A stretch of DNA of 64,000 bases from Mesodorylaimus sp. YZB2_4 (taxonomy: Eukaryota; Nematoda; Enoplea; Dorylaimida; Dorylaimidae): assembly GCA_030248295.1 (NCBI GenBank), contig JASANH010000895.1, positions 496,001-560,000 on the forward strand, written 5' to 3'. This document shows positions 11,501 through 23,395 of this stretch, piece after piece. Below the pieces are notes generated by a model. The model worked only from the letters and a program-made list of their open reading frames with translations, ran no database searches and was not told the origin of the DNA. The position numbers were made by a program, and so were the translations under genes. Every line of letters starts with the position of its first letter. Position 1 is the stretch's first letter.

Positions 11501-12569
11501 CCTATTGATCCCGTTGGCTCGTGTGACCAAGTATCATCTGACCGTCAAGGAGATCCTCAAGTACACACCGCCCGTTCATGGAGACCATGAAAATTTACAA
11601 AAGGCTCATACGGCTTTGCGCCAATTGTGCGATGAGGTGAACGAGGTGGCCACTGAGACTGAGAATTTACAAATGTTATATTGGTGTCAAAATCACGTCA
11701 AATGCGATCCGATTCAACCGAAATTAGTATTCCATAGTCCTACGAACAGTTTAGGACCCCGTCGATTTGTTCATTCCGGTATTTTGTACAAGGCGTCCAG
11801 CAATCGTTTATTGATCGCTTTGCTCTTCAATGATTTCCTCATGCTGACCACTCCCGACGAACGTATAAGTCACCCAGACGCATTCAAATTGAGTCGGTTG
11901 TCCGAAATCGCCTTGGCATTGTACAAAACACCGATCCTGTTGGCCAAAGCTAATTTGCAGTCGAGCAGTGGAGCAGGGCCGACGAACGAGGGTGGCCAGA
12001 GTCAGGACGACTGCTTGATTGTGCTCGGCTACGGGGAGGACGTGATCAGCTTGCGGGCAGTCAGCAGCAATGCCAAGATATTATGGACGAAGCAGTTGGA
12101 AAAGGCCATACGTCTCGCTCGTGAAACAGGTTCGGCTCGGTCGAGAAGTACAACAATTTCGACGGCCGGTATCGGACGACTGTTATTGGAGGTGGTGTTC
12201 GTACGCAATCTTGTTGTGCCGCAAGATTGTAAAGGGGCTTCGTTTTATATCGAATTTTCGTTTAGTAAACAAAAACATGCGAAATCAATCGATTTATCAC
12301 GAACCGATACTTTGTGCACGACTCAAATGGTGTTGGATTCGAAAATGGGATTAGTGCAGTTGGCTATTTTCGCAGAGCGTGTGTATTCGCCGGATATTTG
12401 TGTGGGCCGAACGGAAATGGAATTGGGATCTATGTTGAAAATGGCTGGATCCCAAAGAAATCCAGCAGTCAAACAGTTGGCGTTAACGAGTGATTTCACA
12501 GCGCAGTCGGATGCCGTCAGCGGGCATATTATCGTAAAGTTTGTTGTTCAATTATTCGATGATCAATAG
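5506..12569 (+). CDS. ITSN: Intersectin, long form (EH-EH-coiled coil-4xSH3-DH-PH-C2)
   Basis: Endocytic scaffold and Cdc42 exchange factor. Exons 5506-6346, 7259-7668, 7726-9497 and 11021-12569 join cleanly (phases 1, 0, 2) to 1523 residues. Approximate order: EH1 10-105 (FNKDGKMDRREF calcium loop), EH2 174-265 (LDKDGQLTVDEF), a long KERQ-rich coiled coil 300-610, SH3 domains near 635-690, 746-800, 858-918 and 953-1008, DH from about 1041 (ELEQTEQNYADDL; PLARVTKYHL), PH, then a C2 domain to the end. Vertebrate intersectins have five SH3 domains; I find four, as in fly Dap160, but Dap160 lacks the DH-PH-C2 tail present here. A short isoform could arise by reading into intron 3 (stop at 9550-9552). 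Introns 1 and 3 carry transposable elements. Confidence 0.95.
6756..7230. mobile_element. 475-bp MITE with perfect 8-bp target duplication in ITSN intron 1
   Basis: Terminal inverted repeats CCAGGTGCGACCGGATC (6756-6772) and GATCCGGTCGCACCTGG (7214-7230) are perfect over 17 bases. The element is flanked by GCTCGCAT at 6748-6755 and again at 7231-7238. The ends are rich in GGATCCGG repeats and the centre is AT-rich without an ORF. The 8-bp duplication fits a hAT-type transposase acting in trans; no such gene is present in the window. Confidence 0.85.
9603..10606. mobile_element. Degraded TIR element in ITSN intron 3
   Basis: The left end CAGCGTCGACTGATCC is matched inverted by GGATCGGTCGATGCT ending at 10606, the same family ends as the element at 359-1000. 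Interior blocks (GGTCTGGATCG, GGGATGACGTATTTGGCA) match those at 160-230. The 3' terminal base has changed and no convincing target duplication remains. About 1 kb with no transposase frame. Confidence 0.5.
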
Positions 12570-12959
12570 TGATTCCCGGGTTTGACATCGGCTAATCTAA
12601 CTTACGCAATAGGTAGAGCTAGTCCTTTTGTGAAACAGTATTTTATTTTTCGAAATAATGGATTAGAATTTTGGGGAAAATAAGCTTACGTTATTGTAAA
12701 CCGTAGATAGTATTTTTGGATTATTCGGTAGATCTAGGATCTCCTAACAGCGTTTTCGTTTTAGGCTTAGTGGGTGCTAATGGAATTCACTTCCGTGTTG
12801 TGAATTGTATTGCGGTATTTGTATTCACAAACGTGTCACTAGAAATAACAGGGAAGAAAAAATGTGCATGCCATGGCGAAGAGGAACACTGTTAGGAATG
12901 ACGAATGTGTCATTAAATCAAAAAGAAACCCAAAATTATCCATTCGCGACGGCGATCAA
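12570..12959. other. Convergent 3' region between ITSN and CDK1
   Basis: This 390-bp AT-rich stretch lies between two convergent stop codons. It must hold both 3' UTRs. I see no perfect AATAAA on either strand and no ORF worth calling. Confidence 0.4.
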
Positions 12960-14497
12960 TCAATAGGCTGGACGAAAAGTTGCCGAAGGCAGAGTAGCTT
13001 TGTCCAAATCATCGAAATACTTGTGCTGAAGAACAGCTTTAGCGATAATGCGCTTGGCCGGGTCGTAAATGAGCATTTTCTAAAATAAGTGTAAGCTGAG
13101 TAAGACAAATTTTAAAAATAGGACAAGCCAAGCTAGATATTGGACCAGTTAATCAAGCATACTCACCTGAAGCAAATCTAATCCATCAGCGTCGATATTT
13201 TTGGTCGCCGAAGCCAATTTGACTTCTTTCCATTTTGGAAACGATGGCTTGTAGTCGGGTAATTCGGTTACCCCTTTCCAAGTTTCCTCAGTTGGAGTTC
13301 CCAAAATGCTAAAAAAGGAACCGTTTAGACTACGAGATAGATAGAAGAGATTTCTGAAGATTTCTCGCCGAAAAACACGAAACAACTGATCGATTTCAGA
13401 ATCTCCATGGAACAATGGTTTCTTGGAAGCCATTTCGGCGAAGATGCAACCAATGGACCAAATATCGACTGGCATCGAGTAACGCTGCGAACCTAGCAAG
13501 ACTTCCGGCGCGCGATACCACAGAGTGACAACCTGGAACAATAGAACTGATAATGGCGTCATATTTAAGGGAAATACTGTCTCTTACCTCGTGTGTGTAC
13601 ACACGTACTGGAATACCAACCGCGCGAGCCAAACCGAAATCGGCCAATTTGATAACGCCTTTGCTATCAATAAGCAAATTTTGAGGCTTCAAATCACGGT
13701 GCAGGACGCGACGTTTGTGGCAAAAGCACATGCCTTCAGTTATTTGATACAAATAACTCTAAAGAAACAAAGGGTCTGAATGATAAGGGTGTTAAACACA
13801 AAAACTGAAAAGCGTACCTTCACCAACATTTTATCCATGTATTTATCGGCGGAAATGGAATCCAGATACTTTTTCAAGTCCATTGACAAGAATTCGAAAA
13901 TCAAATACAAACGTTTTTCTTGCATTATGATATCCTCAAGCCTGAAACCAAGAGTACTCTGCTTTGGCAGTCCAAGAACTAAAAAGAATCAAAGGAACGT
14001 ACTTGACGATATTTGGATGCTGAAGTTCCTTCAATAAAGAGATTTCACGAATAGCAGTAGATGGCACCCCCTCTTCCTCATTTTCCAAACGGATTTTCTT
14101 CATAGCTACCAATCGACCAGTCGGCTTATGCTCGCCTTTGTAAACGACACCGTATGTTCCTAAAATGGAAGATAGGCACCTGGCACCTAATCACAATAGT
14201 CCGGCACACAGGTCGGCTACCAGCAAGAAAAATTTCATGCAGAGCCACTACCTATGTGCAGAATGTGCACTAAGCTTTCAAGATTTGCCAATAGACCACA
14301 GCACCGACCAAATACCCAAACTACCCAAAACTACAGATTTATGTAGGCTAGGCCAATTGGAAATACATTGCTCTATTCGTCGAAGGGGCAAAGTCAGGCG
14401 AGGAAGCATCATTGTAGGGTTTTTTTAAAACCAACTCACCTTCGCCAATCTTTTCTAACTTTCTAAAATTTTCCAACGTGCTTTCAGTTGAGACCAT
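12960..14497 (-). CDS. CDK1: Cyclin-dependent kinase 1 (cdc2)
   Basis: The mitotic Ser/Thr kinase that pairs with cyclins A and B. Seven exons (14440-14497, 14003-14159, 13818-13941, 13588-13758, 13369-13532, 13167-13308, 12960-13079) sum to 936 nt, 311 residues. Visible: inhibitory Thr-Tyr pair in GEGTYGVV, catalytic Lys in AMKKIRL, the [17 protein letters not shown] cyclin helix, [13 protein letters not shown], activation-loop Thr in [15 protein letters not shown], and [11 protein letters not shown] near the end. [18 protein letters not shown] and [14 protein letters not shown] favour CDK1 over CDK2/3. The ATG at 14497 ([20 protein letters not shown]) begins slightly before the usual CDK1 start. 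Intron 5 (13309-13368) is a 60-nt GC-AG intron without in-frame stops; the spliced product reads FRVFRILGTP, as the family requires. Confidence 0.95.
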
Positions 14498-15296
14498 TTT
14501 CGAGAAACGTCCTACGTTGTTAAAGAATCGAGAAGATAGTGAATCGTTTTATCGAAAAGAAAATTCTTGAACACGTGGGATTCGAAGGAACAAAACGATG
14601 ACGAGCAAACGAGTCAAATGGAGCCTAGAGGACACACCAGCGAGACAGCTGTGTGTCACACCAGCGTCAGGTGGCAATTCAAATGCCTTGGCGCTCATTG
14701 CAGACAACGCGGCGGGAATCCGAAATTTTAAAATTCTGGCCACGCAAAAATTCGCAACAAGATGATTGAGGTACCCTGAAACTGGAGTGCGATTTTGTGT
14801 CTGCGGGTTTTTTATGTCAGTATGCGTTCGCATTGTCGTTGAGTCGCCAAAGTACAACGATGTGATGATATATTTGCTGAAATCACACAATCGACCGTCT
14901 TTGAGCCTATTCACAAAACATTCTGCTCCTATCACGTGTGCACAGTCAGTCCTGTTCTTCACACTTCTTCGCCCTCTTTATTCCTCGCGTCGTCGCGACA
15001 CGCATCTCTTCAGTTCAGCAGATCCAGGGTGCGGTTAACCCAAACACTCGTCACGTGCCGCCGGATCCACCAGGCGAACCCTGCATCTGCACATAAAAGG
15101 AGTGGACTCACTGCTGTTTGAGCAGCGGACTTCTGGCTGCGGCTCGCGATACCCTGGTTTGTGCTCCGGCGATGAGGAAACCATGCACTGTAACCTACGC
15201 TGCATGCATGTGTTGTGCATGTACTACTACTATATCTTTTCTTTGGGAATGTACACGCGGTACGCGAAGGGCGTGTATATTCTCAAAGAAAACAGG
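14498..15296. other. Intergenic, CDK1 upstream region
   Basis: About 800 bp upstream of CDK1. It should contain the CDK1 promoter. I see no RNA gene, no clear repeat and no supported ORF. A minus-strand frame at 15035-15220 (ending PAARDECLG) is open for 61 codons but cannot be tied to anything. Confidence 0.3.
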
Positions 15297-17058
15297 CTAT
15301 AGCAGATCGTCCAGGTCTGCATCATTGATGTCCTCATTGTTATTGAAAGCGGAAGGCAAACAAGTCGTCAATCGCACCTAGCGAAAGGTGGGCCAAGTTG
15401 GCTTTGGGCCCACTTCTCCCCCCTCACCAGTTCCACTGGAGGAGCGTAGCACCACGGGCTGTCCACCTCCAATGCACCAATAATGCCCCGCTGCTGCAGA
15501 TTAAAGGTTTGCATCAACCTGCTATGTTGAACGTCCTGGTCTCCAGCACTGACTGCAGGATAACTTCGCATCGATCGATCGATAACCCCGAATAGGCTCG
15601 GTCGGTAGTCTGATCAGGAGGCTCACGATCAGCTCACTTTGAACTAAAACTCAGTGCAAGACAGCTTATTCTCACAGTTCTGGCATAGGTTGTATGACAA
15701 CTTTTGACAGCTTGTTCTTACACTCTGTACAGTAGTAGGAAATCCGTCCCTGGACATAACTTTGAGAGTCTTCATCTGTTTTTCACGAGCTGGGTGAAAA
15801 TGGCGGAGCTGAGCACTAAGCCCCACCTGCTCAGCGAATCCATTCTATTGCAACGCAATGCATGATGCATGTTATACAATACGGTCGACCACCATGACCA
15901 TTTTGTAGAGTAAGCAAGTCATCTTGGCCATCTTTATGATGATCGGGATGGACCAGTTTTCCAATAATATCATAAGATGCTGTTACGCCAGCATCACCCC
16001 GCCACTATTAGACTGGGACATGTTAGTGAAAGAACAGATCATGAAAAGAACTGCAATGCCTTTTAGGAAGATACCTGAAAACCTGTGAAGGCGGGACTTT
16101 GCCGTGCTTTGATTCGTACTGTAACTAATCTACATGGGTATTGCTCTTATCATTCACGCATTGCACCGAGCGGTTATAATGACCTGATAAATCCTTATTT
16201 ATAACCTTTTGAAACATGGGTATATGCGTCATAAAATACGTTATGAGCACCCACTCCTTGATCTTCTCTTAACGACTTTGTCCTTTATCATTTTTATTGC
16301 TGTCCCTAACAAAAATTTCCACAAACCAGCGAGCCTAATAACGCGTACAAGCATACGTCAAAACCTTCCTGTTTGAAATGCTATAAGCCCCCTCACGTGT
16401 ATTCAGTGGGTCGGACCCATTTGAGCGTATTGCCCCAGGTAATGAGCGAGGAGCTACAGTAACCTACATCGGGCGTACCGCGCTCTTCAATACTGTCGAA
16501 GGCTACCACATACTGCGCCATAAATCCTCATTTGTATTCGCCCTCATTCGCGAGCGCAGGTATCCCCGAGTTGGACCCCATTAAAGTCATCTTCTCCCCT
16601 TTAACTGTAGTGGGTCCTCCGTCTGAGCCCCAATTAAAATGTTCTTTCCATTTAGGATAATTCCTGTGCTGTACGTCCTGTACACCCTGAAAATTGCTGA
16701 AAAGATGAGGATGCACTGCAAGCGATCTGCATGTTAGCATATACTGACCTACTGCATGCTGTTTTGGGCCCAGCAAACTCTCGTGTATGAGCATAATCAA
16801 CTGACGGAAGTGTGCAGCGCCCACAACCTACGTAATCGTTCTCCAGCGACCAGTTCTCTTTACATATTTGGTCGAGCCATGCGTTCGTCCCCTACAAGGC
16901 TGTTGTAGTGACCAAATTCTGTTGGCAGCGTTTCGATAAAAAATATGAAAAAAGGCAAATAAAATTAACTTGGACAATCCTCCTCTGACGAATTGCCTTT
17001 TAGACGTGCTTGCTTTGGTCGGCTTAGACGAACTTTTCATTAGCGGCTCCTTTGTCCC
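15297..17058 (-). CDS. Possible unassigned multi-exon gene
   Basis: Several minus-strand segments read like protein and join at plausible splice sites, but I do not recognise the family and the model is incomplete. Candidates in gene order: 16970-17058 (ends FVRGGLSK after a TTGTCCCACAG acceptor), 16832-16918 (in phase; IWSLQQPCRGRTHGSTKY), a segment near 16530-16717 (NYPKWKEHFNWGSDGGPTT), a segment near 16400-16530 reading ERGTPDVGYCSSSLITWG and ending at a GTGAGG donor, a segment near 15724-15840 (VGLSAQLRHFHPAREKQMK), 15428-15552 (RGIIGALEVDSPWCYAPPVE) and a last exon 15297-15377 ending NNNEDINDADLDDLL. The joins between the second and the penultimate segment are not solved, and a TGA lies between two segments that otherwise share a frame. 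The alternative is chance open frames or a decayed element. Confidence 0.3.
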
Positions 17059-19012
17059 CTGTGGGACAAGCATTTCGCCCTTCCTCTCATATTAGCTTCC
17101 CCTATAAATGGCATTTTCTCGATGAATGCACATTGATCGGAGAATGAAACAAGACCAGTCCTTTATCCTTGCTTATTCCACCTCACTTAGGCTTGCTAAA
17201 CATTTTCCTCTTCCGTGCCAGTTAGTCATGGCACTAGGTCGATAAGAACTATGTAACTCTTCTATCTCCCATATTGAAATCTTTTTCGTCTAGTTTACGA
17301 TAGTGCAAAAATATCGTGTTCCCAAATTGCCCCTTCATCACTTTCGACGAGCACATAAGCCTGTTTTTGCATACATTGGCTTTTTCCGATGCCTCGAGCA
17401 CACATTTCCGCATAGTGCCCAAACGTTGACATTTGAAAAGAAATGAACAAAAAGACAACCTTTGCGTTTATTTGAGAAGCCGAGGCGCATGTAATTCATT
17501 TCGGGTACATTTGAAATGCTTCTGAACCGAGGCGCCAGCTGCTCGAATCGGCCATTATGGGTGATTGAATAAGAGCCGATAAATTGCACCCTTGCGAGAA
17601 CTGATGCTCTTGAAAGACCTCAGAGTGAGAAAAAGGTGCGTTTGCCAGAGAAGACAAACTGAGAATGAGCACTTTTTCTGGTGCTTCAGAGGCGTGTAAA
17701 AGGTGTATCGAAAATAAGAAACGAAAAATATTTTCAGGTCTCTTGATTGCTCAATGTTTTTTTGACCCTTGTTCTTGTGAAATTGGTTGAAAACATGCTT
17801 TGGACGATTAAAAAGCAGCATAAGGGAGGTCTGAGCGAACTTTTGTGCCCACTCCCACGAACACACTTTGCTGATTAGCACTTATGATCAATAGAGCAGA
17901 TGAAAGCAGGGTGGGCTTTTCTTGTTTCCTTCCTCACATCCATGTTGTTGATTTCGCAGCTCATGTGGGAAGATATATTATGTAGGAGTTGATGAGGCGA
18001 TTAGAGACTCACTAAAATTGTTTACGATTCTGTGAAGTACGTATGTACTTCAGGGCGTGGAGAGAGAAGAGAATAGTTTCCAAGGATTCGAGTGATCAGG
18101 CGACTAACTACGTCAAGGGCATTGAAAACAGGCCATTCGTGAAATGATTAGCGGCTCCTCGTTTTCAAACGTCATCAACGCAGACCAAATTACCGCTTCA
18201 GTTAATTTCTCCAGAGAATGATGAAATTTTAAGCTTAGGATTTGGAATGTGCATGATAGCGAAAAGTAGTGACGAGAAAATTACTTTTCATGCACTCTTT
18301 TACAACTGACACCCCAGTGAGACCAGATCCGTTCCAACAAGTTTTTCTTTCGGAAATCCCTTTTCCGTTTTAATGCGCATCTTTATTACGCGCAAGCAGG
18401 CAGAATAAGAATCTGATAATAAACTTCTTAAATAAGAACCCATTTTCCGATCCCCACCCCCTTTCCCCTTCCGCTGACCACCAGAACATCAATAGGTTTC
18501 TTCATTACATAAGACATGAGCTTTTGCCGAATATCTACACAGTCCGCGCAATAATCCTATGCTCTCACTTCCAAGTGCATGGCACAAATATGGGCAACAA
18601 TATGCAGAGTATTTCATCCAGAACACTATTTATCGAACGCACATAGTCCAAAGTCGATGGTCGGACAGACACCGCCAGCTCGCAAACCTAATCCTTATTC
18701 CGTTTACAATCCTGCGCACACATCATTTTTAATTAAAAATTCAATTCAATCTCGGAGCACTCATCTTGGAGAAACCCGTGTTTACGCCGATACGCATCCC
18801 AGACTAAAGTCTTCAATCCTAGTTTCTATACATAGACACAGCTGATAATGGTTTTTCCACGACGCCTGCGTGACAAATAAAATGGACGGCTACTCACGCG
18901 ATCCCCAAAGCATATTGGAGTGTCCCTGTAAAACCATCCAAGTACGCAAAGGAAATGGGTGAACTCGTTTTGCCCGAGGTCGTAAATCACCAATAAACAA
19001 GAATCGATCGAA
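17059..19012. other. Intergenic, no supported feature
   Basis: Nearly 2 kb with open frames of 60-110 codons on the minus strand (for example 17249-17881) that show no family motif or splice logic. It may hold upstream exons of the unassigned gene at 15.3-17.1 kb. No repeat or RNA gene seen. Confidence 0.3.
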
Positions 19013-20728
19013 CTAGGATTTAGTCGATGAGCGTCCGCCTTTGCCACAACAACGACAACACGATTTGAACACAGCCCCGAAGGCCCGACGGAACGTCCTG
19101 TAAAGAAATCAAATTTTAGGCTCAGTAACGGATTGCCCATGTAAAGTACAGTACCTGTTGAAGCATGTGTAGATAAATGGATTGATGGAGCTGAAAAGGG
19201 AAAGCATCAAGAAAAAAAGGATCATCTGGCCATTTCTAACTCGCCTGTTGCAGTAACCGAGCCACGTAAAGAATTTCCACACTTCGTCTGCGATTAGACA
19301 TCTTGACGCGCACAAAGGGGCCACGACGTTGATAATGAAGAAGGGGGCCCATAAGAGCACAAATGCAGCTAATACAATTACGACCACCTTGGCCGCCCGT
19401 GTTTCTTGTTTTTGCCTCCTTCTAGTCAGACGGGCTTTTTGCATGCGTTCCTTGCGGCCGTGCAAATCGTTCAGATAGTTGCTCACTGACGCAACAGTTT
19501 TCGGACCCGGTGGGTGCAATGCTGGTGCCGATAGTTCTATATCAACTGATCCCTTGGGAGTGGTACCGGATCCGGGCATGGGGGGAGCTTGGGTGCCATT
19601 TAGTGGCTCTCTCGATACGTCCCGACTTGTTGTACCAAATGAAGGCGGTCTTCGCGGAATGAGCCCCTGGCCAATCGAGTCCCTATTAATCAATCTTTCG
19701 CGTACGTAATTCAAACATTTGAATCGCGATCGCTGATCCGCCTGTCTACGATTTTGGTCGGCCGGACGGGGTGGTGCGGGCAGATCGCAGGTGGCCGGCG
19801 CCCCGCCCACAGAGCCCCCATCTGGTTCGCTCGATCGCGATTCTTCGCTCGGTCTGGCCACACTCATCGCCGCGTCCAAGGTCGTGGCTATCAGGTGGGA
19901 ACTAACGAACCCATCGGCATTTGGTTCTGGCATGAGGCAGTGTCGACTGGTCACGTGATAGGACGAAGAGAAACAGTTGAACTTCCTCGCTTGTGCTTTT
20001 GTCACTCGATAAATACCGTAATACATTATGCAGATTAGTAATAGGGGAATATAGAATGAGACGGCTGACGAGAATAGCATGTAGGCCATGTTGGTCATGT
20101 GACACGAGTACTCGTCGTCGCGCCTGTCTTTCCATCCCAGCAGCCGAGGGAAACTTATCGTAATGCACCAGAACCACGTGGCGCAGATTGCTGCCAGCGT
20201 GGCTTGAGGAGTTCTGATGCTCGGATAAGAGATTGGATATCTCACGCAGAAATATCGATCTAAGCTGATCAAACACAGGTGATATATGGAGCAGGTACAG
20301 CACAGGACGTCCAGGCTAATGAATATGTCGCACGCCAATGGACCGAATACCCATTTCCCATCGAATAATTCCCGACTAATCTGCAAAGGCATGACCACGG
20401 CGGCCAGCATGATATCGGTCAATGCCAGACTTACGATCCAATGATTGGTGATCACTTGCAAGGAGGGCTCGATATGGAAGGCTAATATGACCAATGTGTT
20501 GCCCCCGATTGTGACCACTATGAGCAGGAAACAAGCAATCACCATCGATATGCTCGATGCGGTCAGAGTTATACTAGGCGCAGTATCGTTGCCCAGGTCA
20601 CTCGCAGCAAACCCGGCCGTATTGGTATGGTTTAAAGCACCAGCCTCGACCCAAGTCGACCAGTCCGAAGGCGAGTGGATAAAGTGGGACAAAATGTCAG
20701 TTTCGTCAGTCGAATCAGCAAAACCCAT
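19013..20728 (-). CDS. Biogenic amine G-protein-coupled receptor
   Basis: Rhodopsin-class plasma-membrane receptor of 534 residues from three exons: 19245-20728, 19155-19190 and 19013-19097. The glycosylatable extracellular N-terminus (NHT, NDT) is followed by seven hydrophobic segments. TM3 has the amine-binding Asp (SLDVLCCTCSIYHLC) and DRY; TM5 has all three catechol-type serines (SSAVS before FYIPL); TM6 reads FVLLWAPFFIINVV; TM7 reads NSSINPFIYTCFN, then helix 8 NRTFRRAF and a Cys-rich tail likely to be palmitoylated. Intracellular loop 3 is about 200 residues and the tail is short, a shape common in Gi-coupled D2-, 5-HT1- or tyramine/octopamine-type receptors. I cannot decide the ligand; the serines favour a catecholamine, tyramine or octopamine. 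The intron at 19191-19244 is a 54-nt GC-AG intron without stops. Untranslated or extra 5' exons upstream are possible. Confidence 0.9.
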
Positions 20729-23395
20729 TTTTGTTATTCTTCACACGAGGGGGTCCTTTGACGGAAAATTGGAGAGAAGGCTTCGACGAAGACAAACTTT
20801 ACCTCGAACAATATTTGACGCCGGGGTCCAAGGAAGTGTGAGAGCGCGCCGACGCGTGCCATTAATTTCTTGAAACGACTCGACGATGCCAATGTCGCCA
20901 ATTCATCAAGTACGGGTAAGCTAGTTGCTTGCAGAACTCTGAGCCTCGTTGTCAAGAAGTAACGTTAAAGAGCCTACGCGATGGGTCAACCACGGGCTGA
21001 CGAGTACAGGACTTGAAATAGGCTCTAGCTAATGAAAAAATTGTTCACGGCGTTCCCTTTTGTGGACTCGTGCGTGCTTAGCAGATGAAATATCTATCGT
21101 AGAAAGCAAACAGTCGGAAGAAGGAACTTAGCAATGTCGCAGGAACGTGTCTCGCAAAGGGGCCGCCATGCCATGCACGGTCAATAACCAAAGTCAATGC
21201 GTCAAATTCGGTTCCATCCACGACAAGACCATCTGCCACGACGTCCTCGTGCTGACATCGAATTGAAAAAGTTAATGATAAGGAACAATTATTGGCGCGC
21301 ACGCGATGGTGTACAGGGGGTGATTCTGGGAATGAGTTAGCTGAAGACCAATTTGGTTGCTTTATGTCAGTCTGTCTTGTATCCAACAGATGTCTCCTCG
21401 GGCATAAGCCAAGCGCCAATAGGCCAGCTCGCTCTTCGAGACGGACCAGGGGACAGGACTCAAACGGGCGCTCTCATAAAAGCCCACGAACCTGGGCTCC
21501 GATAAATTCAGCTGGCGCCGCGTGGCGGTGGCTGTGCTTTATAGAAACTGGTAATGAGGCCTGCCCACGTACGCCTCTGCAAACACTCGGCGCTTGAGAA
21601 GCAATCGAAATGAACGAACAGGTGAGACTGATGATTCTTAATCAGTTAAGAAGAAATTTGAAATGCACCTAGTCCCGTTGTCATGGCAGCCAAGAACTTT
21701 ATATGCTAGAACTGGCCCGTTCAAGAAGATTGTGTTTTTAATCTTGACACCCTGTTTTTCGCTCTTTAATTTGAATGTGGGCGAGCGAAGCAGAATCAGC
21801 AATTAGCTAAGTGTAGCATATTCAGATTGCAGATTTTCCAATTGCCGCATACTTCACTTTGTTGGCAAGTTGTGGCCTTTCGATTGCTTAACGAACCCCT
21901 TCACATTCTTGATGACAGTGTCTCAAAGATCATTTAAACCATGAAGAACTGGTGATGAACACTCGAGAAGTTTCCAGCTGCGTGATAAGCTCCGATGACT
22001 CAAAAATGACCCCTCGATATGCCTTATTCTTGTCAACGTAGTGTTTGCAATTTTCCCCTGCCCCTGGGACGATTTCGAGGTGTCATATGTTGAGGAGACA
22101 GATGCAGCCAACCAGGTGTCAGCAGTTTACAAGTTTACGAGGCCTTTCACGCCGCCTTGTCGGTTGGTCTGGAAAACAAGTGAAGCTCGGAGAGTCGATT
22201 CAGTGGCGGATCGTGGCCTGTCGAAAAAATAGGTCTCGTTTGTGCTCCTTTTCGGAAAGTATTTGAAATATGCCCTGACAGTGACAGGTCTTCGAATAAT
22301 CTGTAGGTTTTTTAGGCCTATAATACTGTATCAGATTGGTGCAGAGAGGCTGCATTGAAACTGTATGCGCGAGCAGACCTAAATCGACCAATCCGTCTAA
22401 AAAGGAAAAACCGAAAGCGGGATCAGCTAAATGTGCCAGGTACCGCTGATATGATCTGCTTCGAAGCTACCTGCACCTGCTCTAAGTCCACTTATTACAA
22501 CGGGGATAGAAGATATCGAAAGAGGCCCCCGACCCAGGGAGGTGGGTGCCTCTAGGGCCTCGAACAGGACCCGCGAGTTTCTCCACAACAGCAGGACTTG
22601 CTTTCCCATGATTTTCTTCTACTGTACATACAGCGTAACCTCTGCGTATTAGCACATTTTCCGAGGCCTAGTTTCAATCATGCATGAAGGTTGTGGCTGA
22701 CAGACAGAATTTCTGCATGAATAAAACAGGAAGCAATCAACTGATTCGTCTTGTTGCATGGTCAATGGCAACATTGACTGTCCAATTCCTATTGATTTAA
22801 TATCTGTCTCACCCCTGGGATATGAGATGGTGCAAATGAAAAAATTTATGATGCGAATATGACTCTATTAAAAAGACAGGGATGTTATCATGGTATCGAA
22901 AGGCTTATTTATGGGATCTGTCGATGCCACTGCATCAAATATTCCGCTTATGACGCCGGGTATTTTCTAGAAATCATGTACCCAACCATGTCTACTCAAC
23001 AACATGGGCGTACTTTATCATATCACCCCGAGCCCGTCATCGCCCGACGTGCGAACGCCAAAGCAGGTCCAGCAGATCCCGTTGCTCACCCGGCGAACGG
23101 GGTTCGTGCGTGCCAGATAAACCAGCAGGATAGTGATAAGCAAAACAGCCACTGAAGGAGACTAGTTCAGATTTCGTACCGATTAGAATAGGCCATCAGA
23201 AACGAGCCCTTGCAGGAGGGCCTCTCTGTCTTGCGCCCCCTAAAAAATCTAGTTCCGAAGACTGGCCTGGCCTCGGTTTCTTCCTCGTTGTCTCATTTTG
23301 TTGTTTGCATCGATCGAGGGCAGTGGTGTGACCACAGTTCTGCTTTGCGCTCTCACAAGTGTGTGTATTCTTGTGATTTTATCTGATCTGAATCG
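20729..23395. other. Intergenic between divergent GPCR and secreted-protein genes
   Basis: About 2.7 kb between two divergent genes, expected to contain both promoters. A minus-strand frame at 21078-21419 includes a protein-like stretch (DGLVVDGTEFDALTLVIDR) but has no partner exon or family. No RNA gene or clear repeat seen. Confidence 0.3.
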
